From Xiphias gladius (Eukaryota; Chordata; Actinopteri; Istiophoriformes; Xiphiidae): a stretch of DNA of 64,000 nucleotides. The position numbers and the translations under genes are program-made. The stretch covers positions 25,914,001-25,978,000 of the forward strand of contig NC_053400.1 in the NCBI RefSeq assembly GCF_016859285.1. The letters run 5' to 3'. The notes under the pieces were generated by a model. The model ran no database searches and was not told where the DNA came from. It was given only the letters and a program-made list of their open reading frames with translations. Every line of letters starts with the position of its first letter. Position 1 is the first letter of the stretch. This document shows, in pieces, positions 24,842-58,641 of the stretch.

Positions 24842-24888
24842 ATTACAAACTGTACCCTCACTCCCACAGGCTGTGTACAGTTTGTAAT
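24842..24888. repeat. Perfect 14-bp inverted repeat
   Basis: ATTACAAACTGTAC at 24842-24855 is the exact reverse complement of GTACAGTTTGTAAT at 24875-24888, with a 19-base spacer. Either strand could form a hairpin. It is not placed like a terminator of a known gene. Confidence 0.85.
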
Positions 24889-25659
24889 CCCTTAGCTCAA
24901 TATTTATTTATTACCTACATCAGAGCCATTACATCGTACATTCTTTTTTTTCGTGGCTGAATGTGGGTAATATCGTTTAATGGAAAGCCAGTGTGACGGT
25001 ACCTTAAGGCAGAATTCAGACATATTTAGAGCTGTATGAAAAAAAAAAAAAAAAACACAGCCCCCTCTTTAATTTCTCAGTTTTCTGCATTTGCAAATAA
25101 TGTTAAACAGAGCATAAATACACAACAATACAACAACACCAACCCGTTTGTTTGCACAGATTTGCATTATGAATGTGCAAACGGTATGTATTTTGCATGA
25201 ACCAGACTAGAAATTAACTATTTGTATCAATCTGTTAATATAACTGAAAAAGAAATGTGGTAAAGAGGAAAGAGACTGTCCTCAGTAGAAAAATTGAAGT
25301 ATTTGTTGTTTGTTCAAATACTTAAAACAACCTGTATTTGTGTTTAGCTGACAAGGACCTCTAACAGCAGTGTGACTCAGTGACTCTTGTCTGCCAGGAG
25401 CAAAGGTGGAAGTTGAAAGACATTGTTTTTAGCAACACAAAAGCTTGAAGGGAGGAGGTTGTGGTGGATAGATGGGTCAACAAAGTGATTTCGAGATCAG
25501 AGACCACTGTTTATTTTCAATTTCCTACCAACAGCCAACATTGTCTTCTTTCAACCACGACAAACATCATTTCCTAACTTTAACCAATGTAGGTTTTTAT
25601 GTCCCCCGCCACCATAGCACATGGTATGCAGGACATCGTGTTGTCATGCTGGCATCCGT

Positions 25660-26060
25660 GACTCTTTAGACACATGGACCCCACGGACTGTACACCATGT
25701 GGAGCAGATGATCTGAATAGATTTTGGAGCATCCTGCTGCATAAAATTGCATATTCATGAGGTAACACTGACTTCCCAGAAATTGCTGTAATTCCCTAAC
25801 ACTTCAAGCTAAAAACTTCACACTGATACCAGATATGTAATATGCATAGGCAAACGTGTTTGTACAAAAATATTTTGCTAATTAATGGGCTAATTGGCCT
25901 AATTGGGAGGAAACTAATTTTCTTGCAAACATGATAACTCAAGAACCATAAATTGTAGAAACTTCATACTTACACCACAGTTAGCCCATATGGACTAGAT
26001 AATCTGATTAGACTTTTGTGTGCCTTGCTAAATAAATTTGCATGTTAAAGAGGTAAAGCT
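25660..26060. repeat. Two diverged tandem copies of a ~230-bp unit
   Basis: The segments around 25700-25830 and 25930-26060 share the order: AACTTCA(C/T)AC, CCA(T/C)(A/G)TGGA, GATAATCTGA or GATGATCTGA with TTAGA-type words, then AAATT-GCAT, GAGGTAA. Divergence is high. I do not recognise the family. Confidence 0.45.
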
Positions 26061-27734
26061 GATTTTTAAAAAAAACTTCTGTTAGCATTCTTGATGACAA
26101 ACTACTAGTAATGTGAGCATACATGTTATTTTGTCATGGAGATCATGGCAATCCAAGTACCTCTGGTTAAACTACACCCTTTTTAAAAAAAAAAAGAAAA
26201 ATTAACCCTAGTTTCTGTGCCTAAACCTAAACATAATCCCATTTTAGCTAAATGATAGTTTGGCTAAACAGTGGCCACTGTGGCTAAAGTTACATAGTCT
26301 CCCTTTAACCATATGTGACAGATCAAACTGGCGGATCAGCTGTGCAAATATGAATCATTTATGTACCTGCCATTTGTAACTGTTTGTCTGTTTATGCTTT
26401 AATGGTTTTGAATATTCTTAAAAGAATAATGAGGAGTGACCCAGAGGAGAGGAGTAAGACTGTTCCCACCCCAGTTTGGTATTATCTGCTATTCTGCCAC
26501 ATTGTTGAAAGAGGACAATATCCCTGTTTGCCAGAAGAAAAGCAGATTTGTTCGATGCGCCATCTCGGTGATATAGAAAATGAGTTTTGTTTTGTTTTCA
26601 AATGTCCCTCTTACTGTAGGTAAAGTAGATGTCCAAGTCAGGGTCTCAGCTGGCCAACATGCAGTTTGAGATGCATCTTTTCCCTCCATTCAAAAAAATC
26701 GAAAACCTTTGATTCAAACTAGGTTGTTCCTTATCTCTCTAAAAATTAAGATATTTCAAAGTAAAACAAGAAACCTAAAGAGGTAGTTGGATAGCTAGAC
26801 AGCTAGACAGTGCAAAAAAAGAACTATGTTTATAAGACATACTGAAGGCTAATAAAGAATGAGTGAGAAAATGACATAAGTAAGAGGACAGACATTGAAT
26901 TATTGCAGGAAATAGACTGCATACTTATAATTGACATTATTTTATTTTTCATTGAATATTTTCTAATTTTTTTTTTCGTGCCTTCAGACCAAGATGTGAA
27001 TCAGAAGGAACAAACAAATCCCCTGATTGAGTGTACATTTCTGTCATAAGAGAGAAACAAAGATAACCATGGTCAAAACATCTTATTAACCATCATTTGC
27101 TTAGCTGTTATGGCATTTATATACTGTTTAAAGAGGAAATATTCTTAATAAGCAACAATCTTTAACATATATTAGTATCCTAATCTGAAACCAACCTTGA
27201 ACAAAAAGCTGTTCCCTGGGTCTGTGCATAAGGATGTTGGACAAGTGGCCAAAATAGAATGATGTTTGATCAAAAATCAATGCAAGCTGGCCTCTAGGAG
27301 ACTGCTTAAAGACAGTGATAGACAACTCTGCGATCCACATCCTTCTTAACCATTTAGTTCTCTGTATACATGCTCTTTGTGACCATCCAATTCACAGGTA
27401 TTCAGATAGCTAGAATGGCTGATCTCATTTGCTGCAAATCCAGTGTAAAATTCATTGTCTATAAAAATATTGAGATTTACTTGAACATAACCTTCTGACT
27501 ATGTTATAATAAAAACTCCAGATGTCCATTGCAGTTGCACAGTGGGATGTACTGTATAAATATTGTATAAAATAAGGCAGTCTTTTCAGTAGGATAAACC
27601 AGATACAAAAATTTCTGGGAGAAAAAATTTTCAAGTCCAAAATGTTTTCACATATTTCTGCTGTTGTCAAATGTCAAGCGGTTTACAGCATTAAACCAAG
27701 AGTAAGGGATTGTTGCAACAATTAATACACCAAC

Positions 27735-27846
27735 ACACCCGCACCCACAACCCAAACACACCCACAAACACACAGACACACAGACACACACGCACACACA
27801 CACACACACACACACAGACACAGACACACACACACACAGACACACA
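27735..27846. repeat. Compound (CA)/(CACAGA) microsatellite
   Basis: This is about 110 bases of CA units interrupted by GA and CCA variants, in the intergenic region. Confidence 0.9.
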
Positions 27847-28364
27847 AACTCCTGATGATCAACAATAACAGCTTATTCTCCAATGCAACATCCCATCCCT
27901 GGACAAATCACTGAGACGTAGACATTTCTAATATTGTTTACAGTGCAATACAAAAGTGTTCATTCAAACTGGTACTGTACTTTTGATAAGAAAATAAAAA
28001 TGTCTAATATGGTAATGCTTCATATGAATAATAATTGTAAATTTTTGAGAGTTATAATAGTATTTGTCTTCATCAGCTTTGGCTTTTCTCTCTCTTTTTT
28101 AAATTTTGTTCTTATTTATTTATCAACTAATTCATTTATGAATTTTAATATAGAAAATATGGAACATCTAAGAAAAATTAACATACCAAATCATCTGTAA
28201 TTAGTTACCTATGATCATGATGTTGAGGTTTTTGTCTCTCAGCAGTGGCCTTAAGTAAAGATCCACCCCCTGACCCAAAAAGAAAGTATCCCCCCCACGT
28301 GTCTGTTATGACAGCTATGTGTCAACTTGGATGTGTTTCTGAAGGACACATGAAAATATTGCCG

Positions 28365-28398
<34 letters not shown>

Positions 28399-29003
28399 AG
28401 TGGAGTGTTCTTTCATGGCGTGGTCTCCAGGGGCAGAAGGAGCAGTCCTGCCTTGCTGCGAGCACAGGGATGGAGGTCAAAGGTGATTATATGGCCTGAC
28501 AAGGATCGGAGACCTTCATATCCAGACCACACTTCCATCCACTCCTCCAGTGTTCCTTGATCCTTCAGTAAACAAGCAGTTTTTACTCAACAGCAACTTC
28601 ACAGGCAAACAGGAGAGCCCACATGGTAATTAGGGGACGGATGCTTTGCCAGGAGGCCTGTAAGGACCTTCTCTCAGTTATGTCACTTGACCGGCTACAC
28701 TGCAAATGCCTGAGAGGCACAAGAAGTTCATAAGGATGCGGTTTTGTGTCTGTGTCTGTTTGTCACAGTTCTCATCTGACAGGGTTGTAAATCCAGCATT
28801 GTTATTGCCGTAGCTGCCTGTCAGGAAGTCCATCTGTGGTTTCTGTATCAACGGACGTGTGGACGCTTGGCGTGCTACAGAAGCAGGAGAGTGAAGGCGA
28901 GGAGGCCCTTTGGCTGGCTGGGCTGGCAGGGAGAGAGACGCCCCAGCAGCGGAGAGGACGGCTGCCCCGGACTGCAGAGTCCCAGGGCCGAACACTGCGG
29001 CGT

Positions 29004-49720
<20,717 letters not shown>

Positions 49721-50501
49721 CTGAAAGATAACAAGAAGAAAACAAGGATTAGGAGAAAAAACATTTCATAAACATGATACTTTCTCACTTACTTCATATT
49801 TGTGTTTTAACCACTGTGTTTTGTTGACATTAATTCTTCATCGTGTCACTGCTTCATGCGTAATGGTAACAATAATAGCATAATCAAGTTTTTCTTCGCT
49901 TCTCTACCCAACATGTTCAAAAGTGTTGAAGCGGTAATCCTGCTCTTTGCCACAAACTGAGCTGGCACATTTGATGAAGGTGAGAAAATACCAAAATACC
50001 AAAATGACCATAAAACATTGTTATATCACCAAATAAGGAAATATCTCTCATGCTATATGGGTTATTCATGATTAAATTATTGAGTCACCGTACAGGAAAA
50101 TGTCACCTTACACAGTGATGCTACTTATGTTTAGGATCAGTTAGACCCCAGAGAGACCTCTTACGAACAAACCGTACTGAACTCCAGTAACAGAAATCCC
50201 AACAGACCTCTTTGCGATTTAAGAGGGCTACTGCTGCGTAAAAAGTTCTGTCACAGACATGGCGCTTATAAAAAACCCACTGTATTTAACCATGTTTTAC
50301 AGTGGGAGGCTCTGAGACCCCCCCCAACACAAGTAATGCTTCAACTTCTGTTGCTTCTGAAACATGTCATGGGTTTTAAAATCATGTTCATTAAGCATTT
50401 CTCATTAAATTAATAAAAGTCATCAACCTGATAAAAGAATGTACCATGTGGTGTTAAAGAGGGTCTCCAGGATTGCAAACAGAGTCAAATATGTAAAACT
50501 A

Positions 50502-51340
50502 CAGCACTAGATCCTCTTACTATGTATTGAAGTATATTTTCTCAAGTACTGTACCTGAACACGTTTTTTGAGGATCTTGAGTATTTCTAATTTCTACAAC
50601 TTTACACTTCTACACTGCTACAATTCACAGGCAAACACTATACTTTTTACACCACTGCATTTATTTGATAGCTTTAGTTACTAGCTACTTTACCAATCCA
50701 GATTATAAATACAAAATATGTTCAACAATTAAGTGGTGGTGTAATGATATAGGTTAAGACTTTATTGATACCTTGGAGGGAAATTTAAAAACAACCCAGA
50801 ATCATATAAAGTAATGAAAATTAGACCAAACCTTTACCAGCTGCAACAATAAAGTTATGTACAAATGAATTTATCCAATAATAACAATCCAATAATGCTG
50901 TATAATATACATTAGAGCTACAACAATTAGTCAATTAACCGATGAGTCAATCGATGGAAAATGAATCAGCAACTATTTGATGCTTTTCTTTGACATACAT
51001 GATAGTAAACTGAATATCTTTGGGTTCTGGACTGTCGGACGGAAAAAAAAAACAACTCGTGTCAAGATGTCAACTTGGGCTGCGGGAAATTATAACAGGG
51101 ATGTGATACTTTATTGACAAAATGATTCATTGTGAGAGTAATCTGCAGGTTAAATGACAATGAAAAAAATTTAGTTAGTTGCAGCCCTAATATACATTAC
51201 TCTGAAATGTGGCAACGTGAATGAGTATTTTTACCATTTGGACTTTAAGTGTATTTTGAGGTATACTTGAGTAAAATTTCAACACTATGGTACTGCTACT
51301 TTTAATTAAGTAAGGGATCTGTATATTTCTTCCACCACTG
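50502..51340 (-). mobile_element. Third hAT-like (AAGTAAAAGTA) element, interrupted
   Basis: Read on the minus strand, this begins CAGTGGTGGAAGAAATATAC and runs through the same internal order as the 4461-4980 copy. On the plus strand it shows TACTTTTTACACCACTGCAT, TTTACCAGCTGCAACAATAA and TTCTTCCACCACTG. A second element is inserted at 50913-51189. No target duplication is visible for the outer copy, which is more decayed. Confidence 0.7.
50913..51189 (+). mobile_element. GAGCTGCAAC-type element nested in the hAT-like copy
   Basis: A 277-bp element beginning TAGAGCTACAAC and ending GTTGCAGCCCTA, which are imperfect terminal inverted repeats. The perfect 8-bp word ATATACAT flanks it at 50905-50912 and 51190-51197. 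Removing it joins two halves that read continuously with the host hAT-like repeat. The 8-bp duplication indicates a hAT-type cut-and-paste insertion. It carries no transposase. Confidence 0.85.
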
Positions 51341-51936
51341 ACTGAATCAGCAAAAACAAAAGCTTGGGATTTAATCTTCTGATCTCTAATTCAACAACAG
51401 TAGAGTTGTGAAAAAAAAATAAAAAAAAATGGTTTCCACACAGACAGACAGGTTTTCAACTCATTACACTTTCGCTACATCAGCTTAGGCTTTTCTGTCT
51501 GCAAATAATTTAGCTTCCTTCCTGCTAAATGCAACCCAGCTCAGGGGTTAGTAACCATAGCAACCAAGCCCCTTGCGAACCGCCATCCCTCTAGAATTCC
51601 TCTTCTCCGTAAACAATCTACACATGTGAGGAGGAATACGGAGAGGAATTTCAGAGCGTGCCGGGCGGCAGTAAATCAGTTCTTGCTAAATTGTAAGCCT
51701 TTTGAAAGCTCCATGAAACAACAAAGGGGGGAAAAAAAAAGCCGATTAGCCCTCGGTTGTAGCCAAATTGACGTCATCGTGACACTAGGCCGTTTGTTGT
51801 AGTTCTCCACAAACAAGGAGTATGGCATCAGGATGGCTACAGGCTGATGCTCTGTGATCATCTGATCTTTCACAGACACGAGGACCTGGTCGCATGATAG
51901 GCTCATGTGCACTGGAGAGACAGTAAGCATGTGTTA

Positions 51937-52019
<83 letters not shown>

Positions 52020-52024
52020 TGTGT
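51937..52024. repeat. (GT)n microsatellite
   Basis: About 44 GT units, with single AT and GA interruptions. Confidence 0.95.
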
Positions 52025-52552
52025 GGCCATAGGACTAACATATGGAAATGCCACAAACTAATGCTCTTTCAAGAGGGTTTGACTAAACAAGACCTAGTTT
52101 TAATGTTGTCAGATTTGATTTCGATTACTCTGACCACGTGTGCCAGAACAAATAACTCAGCCCTCAGCTTTATGAATTTTGATTAGGGATTCAAACCACC
52201 CATTTATTTTCCTGTGGAGGTGAAACAAAACATTCTCTCTTCTATAGGCTACTAGTGGGTAAATGTCACAGACGGTGGCTGCACAAAAATATACCCCAGG
52301 TAGAAAAAATGAAATAAAATAAAATAAAATAATTTTTTCCGCCGTGATGCCGTGTGTTGGTGAACTAGCCGAGGTCAGGGTCTTGACGTATGGAGTTTGG
52401 CCACAGAGCCTCCAGCTAGCCGAGGCCTAGCAAGAGCAGTACACAGCGCTCTGTCTCCATCCACGGAGACTTCCCTTTCTAACTGACACCGACACAACCA
52501 ATGCAACTGCAGCTGCAGCTGAGGTTGTGTAAGTCGCATAGCCAGCCTGCCC

Positions 52553-52570
52553 CACACACACACACACACG

Positions 52571-52614
<44 letters not shown>
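52553..52614. repeat. (CA)n microsatellite with CG variants
   Basis: About 30 CA units with three GC-containing variants. Confidence 0.95.
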
Positions 52615-52615
<1 letters not shown>

Positions 52616-52898
52616 GTACAATCACGCACACAAAGAGCTGAGCCAGTCTGCCAGCCTCTTCGGGCAACGTACTCCTCTTGTACAGTACACACACGCACAT
52701 ACTGCAATGAATCACTCAGCCAAGCATTTGCATCTCGCAAACATCATGCTGGCACTCAACCAGAGGCAAACAAAGCAGGGGAAGTGAGTGAGCATGTAGG
52801 CCAGGCAGGCGGGCAGTGCGGACATGGTAGTATGCCTATGTAATCCACGTCCCGCCCTCTTGCTCTATGCTGCTGTGCTGTACCAGTCACACTGGGAT

Positions 52899-53233
52899 CT
52901 CGCTCTCTGTCTCTCTCTGTGTCTGTCTCTGTTTCTCTGTTTTTCTCTCTCTGTCTCTGTTTCTTTGTGTCTGTCTCTCACTCTGTCTCTGTCTCTGTTT
53001 TTGTCTGTGTCTCTGTCTGTATCTCTGTCTCTCTATTTCTGTCTCTGTCTGTCTCTCTGTTTCTCTCTGTCGCTGTGTCTCTGTCTCTCTCTGTCGCTGT
53101 GTCTCTGTCTCTCTCTGTCTCTCTCTGTGTCTGTGTCTCTGTGTCTCTCTGCTTCTCTGTGTCTGTCTCTCTCTCTGTGTCTCTCTCTCTCTCTGTCTGT
53201 CTCTCTCTCTCTCTCTGTCTGTCTGTCTGTGTC

Positions 53234-53266
<33 letters not shown>

Positions 53267-53865
53267 GTCTGTCTCTGTCTCTCTCTCTCTGTGTCTCTGT
53301 CTCTCTCTCTCACTCTGTCTCTGTCTGTATCTCACTCTGTGTCTCTGTCTCTCTGTTTTTGTCTGTCTGTATCTCTGTCTGTCTGTCTGTGTCTGTCTCT
53401 CTCTGTTTCTCTGTCTCTCTCTGTGTCTCTCTCTCTCACTGTGTCTCTCTCTGTGTCTCTGTGTCTCTCTGCTTCTCTGTGTGTCTCTGTCTCTCTCTCT
53501 CTCTCTCTCTGTCTGTGTCTCTCTCTCTCTGTGTGTCTCTGTCTCTCTCTCTCTCTGTGTCTCTGTCTCTCTCTCTCACACTGTCTCTCTCTCTCACTCT
53601 GTGTCTCTGTCTCTCTGTTTTTGTCTGTCTGTGTCTCTGTCTGGCTGTCTGTATCTCTGTCTGTCTGTCTGTGTCTGTCTCTCTCTGTTTCTCTGTCTCT
53701 CTCTGTGTCTCTGTCTGTCTCTGTTTCTCTGTCTCTCTATTTCTGTCACTCTATTTCTGTCTCTGTCTGTCTCTCTGTTTCTCTGTTTCTCTCCATCTCT
53801 GTCTCTCTCTGTTTTTGTCTCTGTCTCTGTCTCCGTGTGTGTCTCTCTCTCTCTCTCTCTCTCTG
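52899..53865. repeat. ~970-bp compound TC/TCTG repeat
   Basis: Nearly a kilobase built of TC, TCTG, TGTC and TTTCTG units. It contains almost no A on the plus strand, so all three forward frames stay open and give long Ser/Leu/Cys/Val-only translations. These are not genes. It is the longest simple-sequence tract in the window. Confidence 0.97.
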
Positions 53866-54301
53866 TGCACAGGGCCACTTGTTAATCAAAACGACAAGTT
53901 TGTTGAGCGGCAGGGCAAAGTGCAGAAGATGCAGTTGTGCTCAGTGCAAAAACTTGGAATAGATGTGTGAGTTGAATGCAGTGAATTCTGTTCCTTGTAG
54001 TTTGTCTTGAATCAGTTTTCTAGTGAAGCTTGGTGATAAATCAATATCAATGATCAGTAATGTTACAGGACTCCCTGTTTCTCTCACCCTCTATGCATTG
54101 TGTACATTAACTCATTTGCCAGTTAATTACATGCAAAATAAAATCAAAATAAGCACAAAATAATTCAAAAATAATTAAGACCCCTTAAATGATAGGCTAC
54201 CATTATGTCTCACATGTCTATATATACAGTAAAAAAGTGAGACTCGAAAAAATGTGAATCTATCCTTTAAGGGCCTTATCACTTCAGTTTTTATATTACT
54301 T

Positions 54302-54662
54302 ACGTGGAGTACCAAACAAACTTACACTCTCTCCTAAATCCAATACCTCTCCTCAGAGTATCTGCCGTTACAGAGTACGGAGCCAGGTTACCTGTGCTCA
54401 CTCTCTCTCTCTCTCTCTCCAAAATTTTAAATGTGTATGCCAATCTGGGAGGAACTTATCGGAATCGTTTTTATGTAAGGGATGCCAGGGATGCTGTGGT
54501 ACTAAACACTGAGTCAGTGGCGTACAATGACTAAACACACGCAGCTGATGGCAGAGGCCTTGAATTTTATAATGAAATTGACCAATGTGGATTGGTAATA
54601 TCATGGCCAAGACCTGATTCAATAAACATGGTCAGTATCTGCGCTGTGATACCAATCCAGTG
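54302..54662 (+). mobile_element. Dispersed repeat, copy B of a two-copy family
   Basis: This is the partner of 29240-29577 in the same orientation, interrupted by a short TC microsatellite at about 54402-54420. The two share the block order and the region around ACTGAGTCAGTGGCGTACAATG, but many bases differ. It lies in the presumed first intron of pde8a. Confidence 0.6.
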
Positions 54663-54728
54663 TGTCCGGTGAATAAATTAATCAACTGGCACGCAGTGAA
54701 CCTGGAGCCTTCGGGCCCTCTAAGGGTC

Positions 54729-54761
54729 TGGGGGGTGGGGGGGTGGGGGGGGGGGGGGGGT
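54729..54761 (+). repeat. Long G run with quadruplex potential
   Basis: Thirty-three bases, all G except for a few T interruptions, on the plus strand. It offers at least four G tracts of five or more. Confidence 0.85.
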
Positions 54762-55141
54762 CCAGGAACTGCTTGCCTTCTTTTCCCAGTTGATATTCTA
54801 GGTAGTTTTAAATACCAGGGAGGAATCCTAAATCAAAAGCTTGAGCGTCATTTTATAAAATGACCTCAAAAAAAAAAAAAAAAAAATCAATCCGTCGCCA
54901 TCAGGTGACAGTTTCCAGGCTGACAGCTTCAAACAGTCTTGTCATGTTATATCCCGCTTCTCTTCCTTGTTCAGGCCAAATCTGACCACATCAGAGCTGC
55001 TAGGTGTCTACAGTCATCTTGAGCAGCAATCAGGACAGTCTGCAGTCTCCTCCTACTCTCATTCAATACACCTAATGTATTTACATAGCGCAGTTGCCTC
55101 TGACCCTGTATCCTGCTCCCCGTGTATCCGGCCCTATAGAT

Positions 55142-55222
55142 CTCCTCCTCCTCCCTCCTCCTCCTCCTCCTCCTCCTCCCCCCTCCTCCTCCTCCTCCTC
55201 CTCCTCCTCCTCCCTCCTCCTC
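55142..55222. repeat. (CTC)n trinucleotide repeat
   Basis: About 27 CTC/TCC units with CCC interruptions. It yields a poly-Glu/Gly or poly-Ser/Leu translation in chance frames. Confidence 0.95.
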
Positions 55223-57404
55223 ACCAGCTTTTCTGTCTCACACTCATAGACACACACACAAATACGCACACTACACCATGCACACTGGGAGAGTGGCTTT
55301 CCACTAAAGTGAAAAACAGGAAATTGGATGACATTGTTCGGTGCGCCGACGTCAGCAGTGAGAGATAGAAAGAGTAAACAGCTTCCTCCACCCCAGAGCT
55401 GGGACCAGGATGCAGGGAATCTTGGGATGCCTGCCCTGCTCGTGCTCCTTAGGAAAATGTGCATGGCTGCCCCGTTCACCAACAATCCCTCACTTTGACA
55501 CAGCTCTCCAGCTAATGCGCTCTCTCTCTTCCTCCCATTCTCTGATTCCACTTCTTCTCCAGTTCCCTAACATCACTTTATCTCTCCTTAAAAACTTCTC
55601 CACATGCGGTTAAGTAGAATATTATATTCACGGCTGATAACACTACAGGAGCATTAGACAAGATCAGCATTTCCTCCTTAAAAGAAGTCAAAGTGTTGGT
55701 CTCACAACTAGTGGCGGGGTTGTCGCGCGCGTGTTTTGCGTATGTGTCCGTGTGTGTTCCCGTCTAAAAGTGTGAATCAAATGGAGATGAATCAATGTTC
55801 TTCATTAGGTCTGATTAAGGGCAGCAGTCCCAGCCACAGGTGTGGACGCACACTATGTACCAGACAGACAGACAGACAGACACACTACCTCTCACACACA
55901 CCGAGCTAAGTGACGGGCTAAATGGCACTGAGTGACACATCAGCCTGACCACACGCTGAGCCACTCAGATAGTAGTGCTAGCCGCCCATGCTGTGTGTGT
56001 TACCTCAAAGAGAATAATTCACCTTCATGTGTGGCCACTTACATTTTCGGCCCATCGATCCGCGCTGATGCCATCGATAACAATGGGGTTTCAAACCTGT
56101 AACCACTTCTAACTCGGACAAAATCAATGACTAGCCTGGCGAACACCTAACCAAATTTAGTTAAACTAAATCAATTTCAACTGACTTTAGATCATACATG
56201 GATTGCTATTTAAAAGTTAATTTACACAAAAATATGTAAGAATCATATACTGTATTTTATTGCTGTCCAATGAAAAGCTTGTGTCTCCAAATTTGGTGAT
56301 TCTGAATTTTTCAGATAAACTGAAGGATTAATAAGGATTCCTTTATTGGTTAAGAACATTTAAAATTGTAAAACACAGTGAATTGTAGGGGGGGGGAAAG
56401 TACTGATGAAGCTAAAACAAGGATGTTTTCCTTAGCTCTTAAGAAGTTGACACATTGGATATACATGGTTTTCATAGGTATGATAATAGCCTATAGCAGC
56501 TACAATACCGGACAGCTATGACAATATATAGGAATTATGATTTGGGAAAAAAAAAAAAAAATGTACCTACTTATTTGTTTTTAGGACTAAAAAAAAAATA
56601 ATCCACAAATAGGAAATTGAAAATTAGTATATATATCACCACAATAACCAATAAACCACCAGCTATGAAGGGCCAACTGCACAGGACACACCTCTAAGTT
56701 GAAAGAGATCGCTAAAAGCAAAGGTAAGCCAGACCAAACTTACTGAGAAAAGACAAAGAAATATACCAAGTAGATCTCGACAAATCAAAAAAGATCACTT
56801 TGTCTTGTATCGCAACAACATCCACTTTTGTATAATTAGTAGTGATATATAACATCTATTTTAAAAGAATGTCAAATAAACACAACAGGTGGTGTCGATG
56901 AAACTGCACTTGAGCATACGAAACGTAATTGATTAAATGACAGGAAAGTATGTTACAGACACATATAACAGATATACTGTTTGTTTTGTGTTTACTTTAT
57001 AAAATCTGTATTAAAGTGTCCATTATCTTGTCTAACATGTATATATTAATTCATAAAAATATGCTTAAATAAGTTTAGAAATATTTTACAAATATGCTGT
57101 ATATATATTTTTTTCTTCTTTTCTTTAAAAACAAATATATTTGGGTAGGCTGCACATCTAAATTTAGTTCACTTCACTTCCAACATTTTATACTATTGAC
57201 TTTGAATGCACTTATTGTGAGCACCTGCAGACAACAGCGTGTGCCAAATTGATTTAATATACAGTAAATGTCATGTATAGTTTCCTAAATATGACTTCTA
57301 TAAGACCTGCAGTTGCCCTGCAACCTTTTTCAGGGTGTTTCCTTGCCTTTCGCCAAATGCATGCTGAGATAGGTTATAGCCTACCTCTATCAAGAACGAA
57401 TATG

Positions 57405-57728
57405 GCTGTGTCCGAAATCATTCACTACTCACCACACACTATACGGGGGATTTTATGTAGAGGGCTATATAAAATGTTAGTTGGGAAAATCAGTTAGCAC
57501 TTCTGGACACTACTCAAGTCATTCCTGTCGTCCGCCGCGCTGGTAGTCACAGTAGCTCTGGTTTAGTGGCCATCAATTGTACACTACATCTGTAGGGCAT
57601 TGTTCTTTATTTTTAGTTCGCTGTATAGGGTACAATAATTCTCACCAGACATTTGGACCACACTACAAACTGGTGAACACACTATATAGAGGACCATATA
57701 GTGAATAGTGAGCAATTCTGGACACAGC
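57405..57728. mobile_element. MITE-like element with terminal inverted repeats
   Basis: The segment begins GCTGTGTCCGAAATCATTCA and ends GTGAGCAATTCTGGACACAGC. The ends are inverted copies of each other over about 27 bases with a few differences. Internally it repeats CACTATA-type words. No clear target-site duplication is visible, so the superfamily is left open. Confidence 0.7.
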
Positions 57729-57879
57729 GTTGTGATGTAGAAAATATACAGATGGATATGAAAACTGTTAGGTTGATGAGATGGTGATATCTGCCTCAAC
57801 AATTTAAAAAAAAAAAAAAAAAAACGAAATCTGAGTTGTTGGTCATCTCATTACTTTAGCACTCTAGGTCCTGCAAGAA

Positions 57880-57890
<11 letters not shown>

Positions 57891-57938
<48 letters not shown>
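57891..57938. repeat. (CA)n microsatellite
   Basis: About 24 perfect CA units, following a short CT run. Confidence 0.95.
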
Positions 57939-57942
<4 letters not shown>

Positions 57943-58570
57943 CTGGGATTAAGACTTCAGAAATCAAGACATTAATACCAAAATTCCATGTTACCAGCAC
58001 TTCCTTTCCTAGCAAGTCTTCCCTTTTTTTTTTTTTTTTAAGAACATATTGTTTGCCATTGCTCTCAGAACCACTTATTCATCTACATGCAGGGGCTCTC
58101 ACGCAAAAATGCTCTGTACTTTTTACCTGATGTATTGTTATGTACATGTTTTATCTCTTTCTCATCATATTCTTTTGTTATCTGATGTACAGTACACGTC
58201 CATGTCCTTCTGTAAAGCACTTTGGAAATGCACAGGCGACAACAATGCGCTAAAAAAGGCTTAATTAAACGCTTTAATACTGCACACAAAGAGCAATAAA
58301 AAGACTCCTGAGTAAAAGATTAAAAAAAACCTCCCCCACCCAAATAAAAATTAGACATTTGTCTAACATATTAATATAATTGCAGTTCATCCATTTAGAA
58401 AAATAACTGCAACCGTGTGTATTCTGGCTCTGTCCACATGTCTTATCCATGGTGACCAAGCCCACAGTCAGCCAGGCAGAAGACTTTAGTTGAGTCACTG
58501 GCATGGCTGAGGGAAACTAGGCCACTGTGGATCGGTTTGTCCCAGAACATCCTTACTTTCTCTGTATTCC

Positions 58571-58572
<2 letters not shown>

Positions 58573-58626
<54 letters not shown>

Positions 58627-58641
58627 TGTCTGTCTGTCTGT
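58573..58641. repeat. (TC)n/(TCTG)n microsatellite
   Basis: TC units pass into TCTG units, the same composition as the 52899-53865 tract. Confidence 0.95.

Larger units (their letters stand above)
23961..29003. other. Intergenic region between khdc4 and pde8a, including pde8a 3' UTR
   Basis: I see no supported gene here. It holds a 14-bp perfect inverted repeat at 24842-24888, two diverged copies of a roughly 230-bp unit at about 25660-26060, a compound CA/CACAGA microsatellite at about 27735-27846 and a 30-base A run at 28365-28394. The pde8a 3' UTR must occupy the right end; a minus-strand AATAAA near 28113-28122 is one possible polyadenylation signal. Short frames here have no recognisable protein features. 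Confidence 0.5.

Noticed and set aside
52824..53970. Overlapping forward ORFs of 347-367 residues made of Ser, Leu, Cys and Val, and reverse Arg/Glu/Asp/Thr frames
   Set aside because: They are translations of a TC/TCTG simple repeat open in all frames. No start context, splice pattern or domain supports a protein.
55081..55551. 156-residue minus-strand ORF with a Glu/Gly run
   Set aside because: The run comes from the CTC repeat at 55142-55222; the remainder shows no family features or splice signals.
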